Below, in pieces: positions 63,975 through 64,000 of a stretch of 64,000 bases of DNA. This stretch comes from Merluccius polli (Eukaryota; Chordata; Actinopteri; Gadiformes; Merlucciidae). The notes beneath the pieces were generated by a model. It had not been told where the DNA came from, did not search any database, and worked only from the letters and a program-made list of their open reading frames with translations. The stretch spans positions 17,501 to 81,500 of the forward strand of contig JAOPHQ010006603.1 of the NCBI GenBank assembly GCA_030340625.1, written 5' to 3'. Within the stretch, counting starts at the first letter, position 1. Each line of letters begins with the position of its first letter. The position numbers were made by a program, and so were the translations under genes.

Positions 63975-64000
63975 TCTTGTAAGTCGCTCTGGATAAAAGC
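63975..64000 (+). mobile_element. SINE tail cut by the window end
   Basis: gtaagtcgctctggataaaagc is the conserved SINE tail; the rest lies beyond the window. The preceding 40 bp (ctaaccttgtcttggctg) may be body sequence. Confidence 0.65.

Overview
The window looks like teleost fish nuclear DNA, intergenic or deep intronic. The basis is an L2-clade LINE ending in a TTGCC-type tail, at least eight copies of a tRNA-headed fish SINE with the V-SINE-like tail, several hAT-like and PIF/Harbinger-like DNA elements, and an extreme density of long CA/GT, CT/GA and TA tracts. Such microsatellite density is reminiscent of cod-like fishes (Gadiformes), but that is only an inference. There is no bacterial gene structure. 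I recognise no host protein-coding exon, tRNA gene, rRNA or CRISPR array. The only real protein-coding content is decayed retrotransposon sequence.

Layout. 132-6755 is a Harbinger-like DNA element split by a nearly full-length but dead L2 LINE (about 1331-6513). The LINE has an ORF1 with an SGNH-esterase-like domain and an ORF2 with endonuclease and reverse transcriptase. A 401-bp solo LTR with a 4-bp target duplication sits inside its ORF2. 7-13 kb is microsatellite-rich, with a 37-bp minisatellite and a C-rich VNTR element. 13972-15625 is a 1.65-kb element with 16-bp terminal repeats and TAA duplications, carrying degenerate telomere-like repeats. 16-24 kb is mainly microsatellites plus a 230-260 bp sequence present twice in inverted orientation (19770 and 23274). 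At 21.7-22.5 kb a SINE is interrupted by both a hAT element and a Harbinger-like MITE.

24.6-26.1 kb is GC/CpG-rich and holds a striking 55-bp palindrome inside a larger inverted repeat. 26.9-28.4 kb is a composite hAT-like element containing a 5'-truncated L2 copy, another LINE 3' end and a 37-bp minisatellite. 28-44 kb has SINE copies, long CT tracts, two minisatellites and a hAT-like element with a 9-bp duplication (42641-43227). 44.5-64 kb has a 330-bp polypurine tract, a hAT MITE within a TA repeat (46256-46797), two copies of a hairpin MITE at 48.9 and 50.0 kb, a shared purine-rich sequence at 50.4 and 53.1 kb, a TAGTTAAA-type repeat, G-runs and more SINE/LINE ends.

Nothing here forms an operon or a cooperating gene set. 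The story is layered transposition: DNA element, then LINE, then LTR; and SINE, then hAT and Harbinger MITE. Simple-repeat expansion then fills the spaces. I do not see a new biological system. The most useful leads are the nested insertions with readable target duplications, the compound palindrome at 25437-25573, the inverted duplicate, the hairpin MITE pair, and the L2 ORF1 whose esterase catalytic residues all appear substituted.
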